Below are positions 49,968-58,850 of a stretch of DNA of 64,000 nt, piece after piece; the stretch's first letter is position 1; every line of letters starts with the position of its first letter. The stretch covers positions 1-64,000 of the forward strand of contig NZ_JBLZPK010000011.1 of the NCBI RefSeq assembly GCF_049199905.1, read 5' to 3'. The notes below the pieces were generated by a model. That model was not told the origin of the DNA. It worked only from the letters and a program-made list of their open reading frames with translations, and ran no database searches. This DNA comes from Shinella sp032095155. GTDB taxonomy: Bacteria; Pseudomonadota; Alphaproteobacteria; Rhizobiales; Rhizobiaceae. Position numbers and translations under genes: made by a program.

Positions 49968-52037
49968 TCACGTCCACATCGATCGCATTCGCGCGCCGAC
50001 ATCGATCCGGACGTTTCGCGTGCTCCGTTCAGTGGCCGATGTGCCGACCTTAGGCCAGCTCGTCACCTCGAAATACTGCAGGAGGGTCGCAGGAATGAAA
50101 CGTGTCTTCTGCGCGGAGACGTAACGATCCCCCTGCGAATTCTGACCGTAGGTGTAGAAGCGCTGCGGCGTGATGAGGGCGAGACTGTCGCGCGCCCGCG
50201 TCATGCCGACATAAAGCAGCCGGCGCTCCTCTTCCAGTTCGGCTGTCGTGCCCGCGCCAAGGTCGGACGGGATGCAACCGTCGATGACGTTGAGCATAAA
50301 CACCGAGCGCCACTCCTGACCCTTGGCCGAATGAATGGTCGAAAGGATCAGATAGTCCTCGTCGAGCAGCGGCACGCCAGCCTGGTCGCTGGTTGCGTCG
50401 GGTGGATCGAGCGTCAGCTCCGTCAGAAAACGTTCCCGGCTCGGATAGCCGCCGGCGATCTGTTCGAGCTGAAGGAGGTCGCCCTTGCGCGTGTCGGCAT
50501 CCTCGTGGATGCGGTCGAGATGCGGCTCGTACCACGTCCTGACCGTTCCGATCTCCGCCGGCCAGCCGGCCTCGGCCTTGCGCAGGGCGGTAACCAGCGT
50601 GACGAAGGCGGGCCAGTCGTCGCCGCTCTTGGGCGGCGGCGGGATCTCGGCGAGCGACTGGAGCGGCTCGGGATCGGCCGCGATCGTGTCGAGGATTTTG
50701 CCGGCCGTCTGCGGACCGATGCCCGGAAGAAGCTGGAGCAACCGAAATCCGGCAACGCGGTCGCGCGGGTTTTGGGCAAAGCGCAGGACGGCGAGCAGGT
50801 CCTTGACATGAGCAGCGTCGAGAAACTTCAAGCCGCCGTACTTCACGAAGGGCACGTTCCGGCGGGTCAGCTCGATTTCCAGCGCGCTGGAGTGGTTCGA
50901 GCTGCGAAACAGCACGGCCTGCTGTTTGAGGGCGACGCCGACCTCGCGGGCGGCCAGAACCTGCTCGACGATATAGGCAGCCTGGTCGATCTCATCCTTC
51001 ACCGTCACCAGCATCGGCCGCTGTTCGGAGGTGCGATCGGTCCAAAGGTTTTTGGTATAGCGCTCGCGCGCAAGGCCGATGACGCCGTTGGCGGCCGCCA
51101 GGATCGGCTGCGTCGACCGATAATTGCGGTCGAGCGTGATCACGTCGGCCGGCCGCGGTGAGAATTCCTGCGGGAAATCCAGGATGTTGCGGATGGTGGC
51201 CGCCCGGAACGAATAGATCGATTGAGCATCATCGCCGACGACAGTCAGACCGCGGCCGCCCGGCTTCAGCGACATCAGGATGGCCGCCTGCAAGCGGTTG
51301 GTGTCCTGATACTCGTCGACCAAGACATAATCGAAGCGACCGCCGACGTCGTCGGCCAGATCCGGGTCCGAGACCATCTGCGCCCAGTAGAGGAGGAGGT
51401 CGTCGTAATCCAGGACGTTCTGCGCCTGTTTGGCCTCGACATAGCCTGCGAACAGCGCCTTCAATTCCTGTTCCCATTCTTGCGCCCAAGGATAGGCGGT
51501 CTTCAGAACCTCGCCGATCGAAGTCTTAGCGTTCACCACCCGGGAATAGATCGCGATGCAGGTGGCCTTGGTGGGAAACCGGCTTTGCCTTGAGGAAAAA
51601 CCAAGCTGATGGCGAACAAGATTCATGAGGTCCGCGCTGTCTTCGCGGTCATGGATCGTGAAATCGGCACCAAGCCTGATCTGTTCGGCATACATGCGAA
51701 GCAGTCGCGCGCCGATGCCATGGAACGTCCCCGCCCAGGCGAGCGCATCGGTCATGATCGCGGCATTGTCACCCAGCGCCTGCCGGCAGATCCGTTGCAC
51801 CCGCCGCGTCATCTCGGTTGCCGCGCGGCGGGAAAACGTCATCAGCAGAATGCGGCGCGGATCGGCGCCATTGACGATCAGATGCGCGACGCGGTGCGCC
51901 AGCGTATTGGTCTTGCCACTCCCGGCGCCTGCGATGATCAGCAGCGGGCCGCCGATCTGTCCATCGGGAAGGCCGACGCCATGTTCGACCGCCTCGCGCT
52001 GGCGATTGTTGAGTTTTTCGAGATGAGCCGCCGCCAT
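49968..52037 (-). CDS. UvrD/Rep-family ATP-dependent DNA helicase
   Basis: A 689-residue superfamily 1 helicase. Walker A is IIAGAGSGKTNTL, motif II is LVDEYQDTNRLQA, motif V is STIHSAKGQEW and motif VI is RRLLYVGMTRARDSL. It is shorter than UvrD and may be a UvrD2-like or plasmid-borne repair helicase. It ends 40 bp before dinB in the same direction, so they may form one transcript. The scaffold gap lies just upstream of its start. Confidence 0.9.
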   Translation of the reverse strand: MAAAHLEKLNNRQREAVEHGVGLPDGQIGGPLLIIAGAGSGKTNTLAHRVAHLIVNGADPRRILLMTFSRRAATEMTRRVQRICRQALGDNAAIMTDALAWAGTFHGIGARLLRMYAEQIRLGADFTIHDREDSADLMNLVRHQLGFSSRQSRFPTKATCIAIYSRVVNAKTSIGEVLKTAYPWAQEWEQELKALFAGYVEAKQAQNVLDYDDLLLYWAQMVSDPDLADDVGGRFDYVLVDEYQDTNRLQAAILMSLKPGGRGLTVVGDDAQSIYSFRAATIRNILDFPQEFSPRPADVITLDRNYRSTQPILAAANGVIGLARERYTKNLWTDRTSEQRPMLVTVKDEIDQAAYIVEQVLAAREVGVALKQQAVLFRSSNHSSALEIELTRRNVPFVKYGGLKFLDAAHVKDLLAVLRFAQNPRDRVAGFRLLQLLPGIGPQTAGKILDTIAADPEPLQSLAEIPPPPKSGDDWPAFVTLVTALRKAEAGWPAEIGTVRTWYEPHLDRIHEDADTRKGDLLQLEQIAGGYPSRERFLTELTLDPPDATSDQAGVPLLDEDYLILSTIHSAKGQEWRSVFMLNVIDGCIPSDLGAGTTAELEEERRLLYVGMTRARDSLALITPQRFYTYGQNSQGDRYVSAQKTRFIPATLLQYFEVTSWPKVGTSATERSTRNVRIDVGARMRSMWT

Positions 52038-52058
52038 TTGTCCCCAGCACGCATAAGA

Positions 52059-52105
52059 AAATTTTCCTGACCCTCCATCGGCCAGATATCCCCTTGATGC
52101 AGCTA
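52059..52105. repeat. Left copy of a 47-bp contig-end duplication
   Basis: The 47 bases before the N run are identical to the 47 bases after it (52131-52177). It begins AAATTTTCCTGACC and ends GATGCAGCTA. It is an unmerged assembly overlap, not a biological repeat. Confidence 0.9.
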
Positions 52106-52130
52106 NNNNNNNNNNNNNNNNNNNNNNNNN
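52106..52130. other. Scaffold gap (25 N)
   Basis: A run of 25 N with fixed length between two contigs whose ends overlap by 47 identical bases. The true sequence probably has no gap and is 72 bp shorter. Confidence 0.95.
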
Positions 52131-52177
52131 AAATTTTCCTGACCCTCCATCGGCCAGATATCCCCTTGATGCAGCTA
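52131..52177. repeat. Right copy of the 47-bp contig-end duplication
   Basis: Identical to 52059-52105. After collapse the spacer between the helicase and imuA is about 205 bp. Confidence 0.9.
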
Positions 52178-52251
52178 ACGGATTCGTTTCAACGGCTTAG
52201 CGGCGGCGGGTCATCCGGGGCGGAGGCCCGATTGACTCGTTTCGCCAATCG

Positions 52252-52266
52252 GAACAAATAATGAAC
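52252..52266 (+). promoter_or_regulatory. LexA (SOS) box upstream of imuA
   Basis: GAAC, seven bases and GAAC (GTTC-N7-GTTC on the other strand) exactly match the alphaproteobacterial SOS box. It is 50 bp before the imuA start, where LexA control of this cassette is well known. Confidence 0.8.
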
Positions 52267-52316
52267 ATATCAGCTTGAAGACCTGCTGGAAACCCTGAAG
52301 GAGCAACAATTCTGCC

Positions 52317-53075
52317 GTGGCCAACCATGCCCTCAATCCTGTCCTTGCCGAACTGCGGGAGCGCATTGGCCGCCTCGAAGGCGGCGCGCAACGCGCAAGG
52401 CAGACGCTTCCGTTCGGTGTCGCGGACATCGATCGGGTACTGCCTGGAGGTGGGCTGGCCTTCGGCGCGCTGCACGAGGTTGCCGGCGGAGGAGGCGGCA
52501 CTGTCGACGGTGCGGCTGCGGCGCTGTTTTCCGCAGGCGTCGCCGCGCGGACGAAGGGAAGGGTGCTGTGGTGCATGACGCGCCCGGACCTGTTTTTCCC
52601 GGCGATCTCGCAGGCAGGGCTGCATCCCGATCGCGTCGTCTTCTGCGAAAGCGACCGGGAGGAGGAGGTATTGTCGGCCTTCGAAGAAGGGCTGGCCTTC
52701 GGTGGTCTGTCCTGTGTCGTCGGCGAACTGGTCCGCCTGTCGATGACCGCATCCCGTCGGCTGCAGCTCGCGGCCGAGATGACCGGCAGCATGGGCATCG
52801 TCCTGCGCCGATGGCGGCGACAGAACGAGGCCTCGGACTATGGACAGCCGACGGCCTCGACGACGCGGTGGCGCATCAGCACGGTACCGTCCGAGAAGCT
52901 GCCGGTGGCCGGCGTCGGGAGGGCGCGCTGGCTGGCGGAGATAATGCGCGTGAAGGCGGGCGAATGCGCCGAATTTGAAATTGGAGCCCCCGATGACAAG
53001 GGTCGTATCTGTCTACTTCCCGCATCTGGCGACCGAACGCATCAGACGCCGCGCTGGCGAAGCCTTGCCGGCTGA
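52317..53075 (+). CDS. imuA: ImuA mutasome protein
   Basis: A 252-residue RecA-like protein starting with GTG. It has LPFGVADIDRVLPGGGLAFG, a degenerate Walker-type region (EVAGGGGGTVDGAAA), and RVLWCMTRPDLFFPAISQAG. ImuA assists ImuB and DnaE2 in damage-induced mutagenesis. The 3' end overlaps imuB by 83 bp. Confidence 0.9.
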   Translation: MANHALNPVLAELRERIGRLEGGAQRARQTLPFGVADIDRVLPGGGLAFGALHEVAGGGGGTVDGAAAALFSAGVAARTKGRVLWCMTRPDLFFPAISQAGLHPDRVVFCESDREEEVLSAFEEGLAFGGLSCVVGELVRLSMTASRRLQLAAEMTGSMGIVLRRWRRQNEASDYGQPTASTTRWRISTVPSEKLPVAGVGRARWLAEIMRVKAGECAEFEIGAPDDKGRICLLPASGDRTHQTPRWRSLAG

Positions 53076-54507
53076 CAAGCCGCTCGTCGTGATCGCGCGG
53101 CGCGGATCAAAGCGCTGGATCTCGGCGGCCGATCCGGCGGCCGCAAAACTCGGCCTGCGCGTCGGCATGCCGGCGAGCAAGGCGCAGGCCATGGTTGCCG
53201 ATCTCCTGATGATCGACGCCGCGCCCGTCGAGGATGCGGCCGCGCTCGAGCGGCTGGCGCTCTGGGCGCTCCGCCAATATAGCCCGGTGGTCGCCGTCGA
53301 CGGCGCCGACGGTCTGGTGATCGATACCGAGGGCGCGGACCATCTTCAGGGCGGCGAGGATCTTCTCATCTCTGGGCTGGTCAATCGGCTGCGCGGTCAT
53401 GGCCTGACGGCACGGGCAGCCGTCTCGGACACATGGGGCGCCTCGCACGCCATCGCCCGGCTGATCTTGGCGGAAACGACCGTTGTTCCGGTCGGGAATG
53501 TTGCGAAAGCGGTGGTCGACCTGCGGGTCGTCGCCTTGCGGCTGCCGGCCGAGACAATCCAGGGGCTTCGTGTTCTCGGTATCGATACAGTAGGCCAGCT
53601 TTCCGCCATGCCGCGCGCGCCGCTGACCCTTCGCTTCGGCCCGGAACCCGCCCGCCGGCTCGACCAGTTGTTCGGGCGGGTGGCGGAGCCGATCGAGCCG
53701 ATCCGCACGCCCGAGTTGGTGGAGGTCGTGAAGAATTTCGCCGAGCCGATCGGCGCGCCGGAGACCATCGCCAAATATGTCCGGCGGCTGGTCGGGCAGC
53801 TGTCCGCCAAGCTTGCCGAAAATGGCCTTGGCGCGCGGCGCTGCGACCTCGTCATCCACCGCGTCGACAACACGCGCCAGCATCTTCGCGCCGGTCTTGC
53901 CAAGCCGGTGCGCGATCCGGCGCGCCTGTCCAAGCTGCTGTGCGATCGTATCGAGAAAATCAATCCCGGTTTCGGCATCGAAAAGCTTGTGCTCGTCGCC
54001 GTTTTCGCCGAGGCGCTGGAGGAGCGGCAGGTGGTCTCCTCACTGGTCGAGGAGGAGATTGCCGATATCACGCCGCTCGTCGACATCCTCGGCAATCGCG
54101 GTCATCGGCTGTTCCGGGTCGCGCCGGTGGCGTCCGATGTTCCGGAACGCTCCGTTCGGCGGATCCCGGCAACCGCGCCCGATATCGGGCAGACATGGGC
54201 CACCAAGTGGCCGCGGCCATCGCGGTTGCTGGCGAGCCCTGAACGTATCGACGTCATGGCGCTCCTGCCAGACCAGCCCCCCGCAGTCTTCACCTGGCGC
54301 GGCAAGCGCCGCAAGGTCCTTCGCGCCGACGGCCCAGAAAGAATTTTTGGGGAATGGTGGATGCGGCCGCGCGAATTCCAGGCGGTCAGGGACTATTTCG
54401 TGGTCGAGGATGAGCTTGGCGAGCGCTACTGGGTCTATCGCGCCGGCGACGGTATCGATCCGGAGACCGGTTCACATCTGTGGTTCCTGCATGGGGTGTT
54501 CGGATGA
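52993..54507 (+). CDS. imuB: ImuB, Y-family polymerase-like mutasome hub
   Basis: 504 residues from the ATG at 52993, which has GGAG 8 bases upstream. The polymerase-like N-terminal part RVVSVYFPHLATERIRRR lacks the catalytic Asp found in DinB, as in other ImuB proteins. It therefore acts as an adaptor to the beta clamp and DnaE2. It overlaps imuA and overlaps dnaE2 by 4 bp (ATGA). Confidence 0.9.
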   Translation: MTRVVSVYFPHLATERIRRRAGEALPADKPLVVIARRGSKRWISAADPAAAKLGLRVGMPASKAQAMVADLLMIDAAPVEDAAALERLALWALRQYSPVVAVDGADGLVIDTEGADHLQGGEDLLISGLVNRLRGHGLTARAAVSDTWGASHAIARLILAETTVVPVGNVAKAVVDLRVVALRLPAETIQGLRVLGIDTVGQLSAMPRAPLTLRFGPEPARRLDQLFGRVAEPIEPIRTPELVEVVKNFAEPIGAPETIAKYVRRLVGQLSAKLAENGLGARRCDLVIHRVDNTRQHLRAGLAKPVRDPARLSKLLCDRIEKINPGFGIEKLVLVAVFAEALEERQVVSSLVEEEIADITPLVDILGNRGHRLFRVAPVASDVPERSVRRIPATAPDIGQTWATKWPRPSRLLASPERIDVMALLPDQPPAVFTWRGKRRKVLRADGPERIFGEWWMRPREFQAVRDYFVVEDELGERYWVYRAGDGIDPETGSHLWFLHGVFG

Positions 54508-57500
54508 AATACGCCGAGCTGCAAGTCACGACGCACTTCTCGTTTCTGCGCGGGGCGTCCAGCGCGGACGAGCTGTTTGCGACCGCGGCCGCGGTCGGTA
54601 TCGATGCGCTCGGTATCGTCGACCGCAACAGTCTCGCCGGTATCGTGCGCGCCTGGGAGGCGTCCAAGGCGAGCGGCGTGCGCCTCGTCGTCGGGTGTCG
54701 GCTCGATCTCACCGACGGCATGTCGATCCTCGTCTATCCCACGGACCGTCCGGCCTATTCGCGGCTGACGCGCCTGCTGTCGCTCGGCAAAGCGCGCGGC
54801 GGCAAGGGCAATTGCCTGATCGATTTCGCCGACCTTTCCGAGCACGCCGCCGGCATGATCGGCGTGCTAGTCCCAGACGAGGCCGATGAAGCATGCGCGG
54901 TACAGCTCCGCAGGATGGCCGATCTCTTCGGTGATCGTGCCTATGTCAGCCTGTGCCTGCGCCGTCGCCCGAATGATCGCGTGCGCCTGCACGGCATCGC
55001 CACGATGGCGGCACGCCACAGGGTAAGAACGGTCGTGACCAACGACGTGCTGTTCAACGAGCCGGGACGCCGGCAATTGCAGGACGTCGTGACCTGCATC
55101 CGCACCCGCACGACCATCGATGATGTCGGTTTCGATCGCGAGCGTCACGCCGACCGGTTCATCAAAACACCGGAGGAGATGCACCGGTTATTCGCCGACT
55201 ATCCGCAGGCGCTGGCCCGTACGCGGGAAATCGCCGCGCGCTGTACGTTCGATCTTAAGGAGCTGCAGTATCAATATCCCGAAGAGGCGATCGTGCCGGG
55301 GCTCGACGCGCAGCAGTCCCTGATAAAATTTACCTGGGAGGGCGCGGACGTGCGCTATCCCGAGGGTATTCCGGAGAAGGTCCGGAAATCCGTGCGCGAC
55401 GAACTCGAGCTGATCCGGGCGATGAACTACGCGCCCTATTTCTTGACGGTGTTCTCGATCGTTCGCTATGCGCGGTCGAAGGGCATTCTCTGCCAAGGTA
55501 GGGGATCGGCTGCGAACTCGGCGGTCTGCTATTGCCTCGACGTGACGTCCATCGACCCTGATACCAACGACCTGCTGTTCGAGCGGTTCATTTCCCAAGA
55601 AAGGGACGAGCCGCCGGATATCGACGTCGATTTCGAACACGAACGACGCGAGGAGGTCATCCAGTGGATCTACGAAACCTATGGCCGGAGCCGATCCGCC
55701 CTTTGCGCGACCGTCACTCGCTACCGCGCCAAGGGAGCATTGCGTGATGTTGGCAAGGCGCTTGGTCTACCGGAGGACATGATCGGGCAATTGTCATCCG
55801 GGGTCTGGGGCTGGTCGGAAGGGGTTTCGGAGCGTCAGTTGCGGGAGAACAACCTCAACGCCGCCGACTACAGGCTGAAGCTGACGCTGGAGCTGGCGCA
55901 CCAGCTCATGGGCGCACCGCGCCATCTCGGCCAGCATCCCGGCGGCTTTGTGCTGACCCATGACCGGCTCGACAATCTCGTCCCGATCGAGCCGGCACGC
56001 ATGGATGATCGGCAGGTCATCGAATGGGACAAGGACGACATCGAGTGCCTCAAGTTCATGAAGGTCGACGTCCTGGCGCTCGGCATGCTGACCTGCATGG
56101 CCAAGGCCTTTGCGCTGATGGCGGAGCACAAGGGCGACGTCCGCGACCTCGCCTCGGTCCCGGCGGAGGATCCCCGGACCTATGCGATGATCCGCAAGGC
56201 CGACACGCTCGGAACCTTCCAGATCGAAAGCCGCGCGCAGATGTCGATGCTGCCGCGCCTGAAGCCGCGCACGTTTTACGATCTCGTCATCCAGGTGGCC
56301 ATTGTCCGGCCAGGCCCGATCCAGGGCGACATGGTGCATCCCTATCTCAGGAGGCGTGAAGGTCGCGAGCCGGTAGAGTACCCGACGCCGGAGCTTGAGG
56401 CCGTGCTGTCCAAGACGCTCGGCATTCCCCTGTTTCAAGAGTCTGCGATGAAGGTGGCGATGGTCTGCGCGGGCTTTACCGGCGGCGAGGCCGATCAACT
56501 GCGAAAATCGATGGCTACGTTCAAATTCTCCGGCGGCGTCTCGAGGTTCAAGACCAAGTTGGTCGCCGGCATGGTGAAGAATGGCTACACGGAAGAGTTC
56601 GCCGAGCGCACGTTTTCGCAGCTGGAAGGCTTCGGATCGTATGGCTTTCCGGAAAGTCATGCCGCCAGTTTCGCGCTGATCGCCTACGCGTCGAGCTGGG
56701 TCAAATGCCATCACCCGGACGCCTTTTGCGCCGCGCTGCTGAATTCGCAGCCAATGGGTTTTTACGCTCCTGCCCAAATCGTATCCGACGCGCGGACCCA
56801 TGGCGTTGAGGTCCGGCCCGTCTGCGTCAACGCGTCTCGATGGGACTGCACGTTGGAGGACGCCGGCGAAGGCAGCCTGAAAGCCGTGCGCTTGGGCATG
56901 CGGATGGTAAAGGGGCTCTCGACCGCGGATGCCGCCCGGATCGTGGCGGCGCGCGCCGACGAACCATTCGCCTCCGCCGACGATCTATGGCGCCGTTCCG
57001 GCGCACCGACGGCGGCGCTCGTCAAGCTGGCCGAGGCAGATGCGTTTTTGCCGTCGCTCAAGCTCCAGCGACGCGACGCGCTTTGGGCGATCAAGGCTTT
57101 GCGCGATGAGCCACTCGCCTTATGGAGCGCGGCGGCGGAACGTGAAGCGCGCCAAGTTTCCGAAGCGCAGGAACCCGAGGTTCTGCTACCCGCCATGAGA
57201 ACCGGGCATGAAGTCGTCGAGGACTACTCCCATGTCGGCCTGACGCTCCGCCAACACCCCGTTTCGTTTCTTCGCGAGGATCTTCGCCGCAAGCGGATTG
57301 TGACATGCGCCGAGGCGATGGCCGAGCGGGATGGCCGATGGCTGATGAGCGGCGGGCTTGTCCTCGTGCGTCAGCGCCCCGGCTCGGCCAAGGGGGTCAT
57401 GTTCATGACGCTTGAGGACGAGACGGGCATCATCAACGCAGTTGTCTGGCCGAAGGTGTTCGAGCGCCAGCGCCGGCTGGTGCTGACGGCATCGATGCTC

Positions 57501-57764
57501 GCCATTAATGGCAAGATCCAGCGAGAAGGCGACGTCGTGCATCTGGTGGCGCAGCGGCTGTTCGATCTATCCGAAGATCTTTGCCAGCTGGGTGAGCGGG
57601 ACGAGCAGTTTCCTTTGCCTCACGGGCGAGGGGACGAGTTTGCCCGCGGCAACGGGGCGCCTGACCCGCGGGAGCGACCCAAGGCGTCCGCGCCGCCGCG
57701 AGACATTTTCGTACCTGATCTGCTGATCGATCGGCTGAAGGTCAAGAGCCGGAACTTTCATTGA
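54504..57764 (+). CDS. dnaE2: Error-prone DNA polymerase DnaE2
   Basis: A 1086-residue C-family polymerase with an N-terminal PHP domain (YAELQVTTHFSFLRGASSAD), the palm aspartates in PPDIDVDFEHERREE, and a C-terminal OB-fold (GVMFMTLEDETGIINAVVWP). It copies damaged DNA as the catalytic member of the ImuA-ImuB-DnaE2 mutasome. The start ATG lies in the imuB stop, so the three genes are translationally linked behind the LexA site. Confidence 0.94.
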   Translation: MKYAELQVTTHFSFLRGASSADELFATAAAVGIDALGIVDRNSLAGIVRAWEASKASGVRLVVGCRLDLTDGMSILVYPTDRPAYSRLTRLLSLGKARGGKGNCLIDFADLSEHAAGMIGVLVPDEADEACAVQLRRMADLFGDRAYVSLCLRRRPNDRVRLHGIATMAARHRVRTVVTNDVLFNEPGRRQLQDVVTCIRTRTTIDDVGFDRERHADRFIKTPEEMHRLFADYPQALARTREIAARCTFDLKELQYQYPEEAIVPGLDAQQSLIKFTWEGADVRYPEGIPEKVRKSVRDELELIRAMNYAPYFLTVFSIVRYARSKGILCQGRGSAANSAVCYCLDVTSIDPDTNDLLFERFISQERDEPPDIDVDFEHERREEVIQWIYETYGRSRSALCATVTRYRAKGALRDVGKALGLPEDMIGQLSSGVWGWSEGVSERQLRENNLNAADYRLKLTLELAHQLMGAPRHLGQHPGGFVLTHDRLDNLVPIEPARMDDRQVIEWDKDDIECLKFMKVDVLALGMLTCMAKAFALMAEHKGDVRDLASVPAEDPRTYAMIRKADTLGTFQIESRAQMSMLPRLKPRTFYDLVIQVAIVRPGPIQGDMVHPYLRRREGREPVEYPTPELEAVLSKTLGIPLFQESAMKVAMVCAGFTGGEADQLRKSMATFKFSGGVSRFKTKLVAGMVKNGYTEEFAERTFSQLEGFGSYGFPESHAASFALIAYASSWVKCHHPDAFCAALLNSQPMGFYAPAQIVSDARTHGVEVRPVCVNASRWDCTLEDAGEGSLKAVRLGMRMVKGLSTADAARIVAARADEPFASADDLWRRSGAPTAALVKLAEADAFLPSLKLQRRDALWAIKALRDEPLALWSAAAEREARQVSEAQEPEVLLPAMRTGHEVVEDYSHVGLTLRQHPVSFLREDLRRKRIVTCAEAMAERDGRWLMSGGLVLVRQRPGSAKGVMFMTLEDETGIINAVVWPKVFERQRRLVLTASMLAINGKIQREGDVVHLVAQRLFDLSEDLCQLGERDEQFPLPHGRGDEFARGNGAPDPRERPKASAPPRDIFVPDLLIDRLKVKSRNFH

Positions 57765-57809
57765 AATTCTGCGGCAATCACCGTTTACCGGTTTACATCC
57801 TTTTAAGGC

Positions 57810-58850
57810 TCACAGTGCTCGTAACCCAAGCTGTGGGTTTGGCCGATTCCTCGCATGCAGAAACCGATCTAAGCTCAAACCTGCCATTAGACTGTAAGGC
57901 GGCATTGCCAGTGAATAGTGGCCACAGTTCAAATCCAATATGCGTGGCCTTGCACCGGCGCCAGACAATTTCTGCATGAAGTTCTCTGACACCTCCGGTT
58001 TTACCGCTTTGTCCCTCTTTCCTAACACAACCTGGAGATTGAGACCGGATCTTGCCAAACGGTGCCCATAATTCTCCATATTGACATGACACCAGGCTCT
58101 TCTCAGATCGGTCAGCTCAATTCGGGGGGCGAGGCAACCTTGTATTGTGCGTGTCGCTCTCCCCGTCCAAACCATATCCGCCAGGCTTCCAGCCGTCAGA
58201 AACAACGAGGCTTTCGACACAGTCGAATCGTGCGCGGCGATGAGCCCTGCAACCCACGAGCCTAGGCTCATACCGAGAACAGATATCTGTTTGTAACCCT
58301 CGCTCTTCAGCCAGCGTATAAGCTTTCGCCCATCCAAAACGGCCTGCCGGATCGATTGAATCGTTCGGCCAAGACTTGCGCTGAGCATGTAATCAGCGTG
58401 CGTGGAGCCCGGGCGGCTACGCTCGAAGTGATAAGGCATGGCAATCTCGACGACGGTAATGCCACGCCGCGAAAGAAATCTGGCAAGCTGGTTGTTTCGC
58501 GCCCTCGCATTCCAATGATGAAAAACCACCAGCGCATGATCAAGCGATCCACTCTCGGCTATCTTCGCCCAAACGGTATTGTTTTCCTCAACGTCGGTCG
58601 TGATATCCGAGGGAAATTTGAGCCATTCATCTTGCCTCTGAAACCCTTGGTCGCCTCCATCAGGTCGTTCGAAGAAAGACTGATCGGCTTGAGCCTCTTC
58701 CGCAAGGAGGCAGAATTCCTCGATGCTCCGAACCTTGTCGGCTCCGGGAAAGGCGAGCTCCGCGTCGAGCGCGAAGGCGGTCGGGTGCTTCCCTTCCTCT
58801 CCCCGCCGCGCACGCCGCTCATCCCATCGATCTAGCCATTTATGATACAT
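57810..58850 (-). CDS. rcgR: Alpha/beta hydrolase, RcgR-like conjugation inhibitor
   Basis: A 346-residue alpha/beta hydrolase related to the ABHD18/DUF2048 group. The nucleophile elbow is GMSLGS (Ser 195), and a likely catalytic His is in CGHYSLAMPP. It lies directly downstream of an RcgA-like gene with an 11-bp overlap, next to VirD4 and VirB11. This is the arrangement of rcgA-rcgR in rhizobial plasmid pRfaLPU83a, where rcgR lowers conjugative transfer. An acyl-lactone-hydrolase activity has been proposed for the family name. The reaction cannot be judged from sequence. Confidence 0.7.
   Translation of the reverse strand: MYHKWLDRWDERRARRGEEGKHPTAFALDAELAFPGADKVRSIEEFCLLAEEAQADQSFFERPDGGDQGFQRQDEWLKFPSDITTDVEENNTVWAKIAESGSLDHALVVFHHWNARARNNQLARFLSRRGITVVEIAMPYHFERSRPGSTHADYMLSASLGRTIQSIRQAVLDGRKLIRWLKSEGYKQISVLGMSLGSWVAGLIAAHDSTVSKASLFLTAGSLADMVWTGRATRTIQGCLAPRIELTDLRRAWCHVNMENYGHRLARSGLNLQVVLGKRDKAVKPEVSENFMQKLSGAGARPRILDLNCGHYSLAMPPYSLMAGLSLDRFLHARNRPNPQLGLRAL

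Noticed and set aside
49329..51161. A 610-codon plus-strand frame
   Set aside because: It runs antisense across two real genes (dinB and the helicase) and their intergenic spacer, so it cannot be a single real gene.
52059..52177. Direct repeat flanking the N run considered as an attachment site or insertion target duplication
   Set aside because: Perfect identity to the base at both gap edges and a fixed 25-N spacer identify it as a scaffolding artefact.
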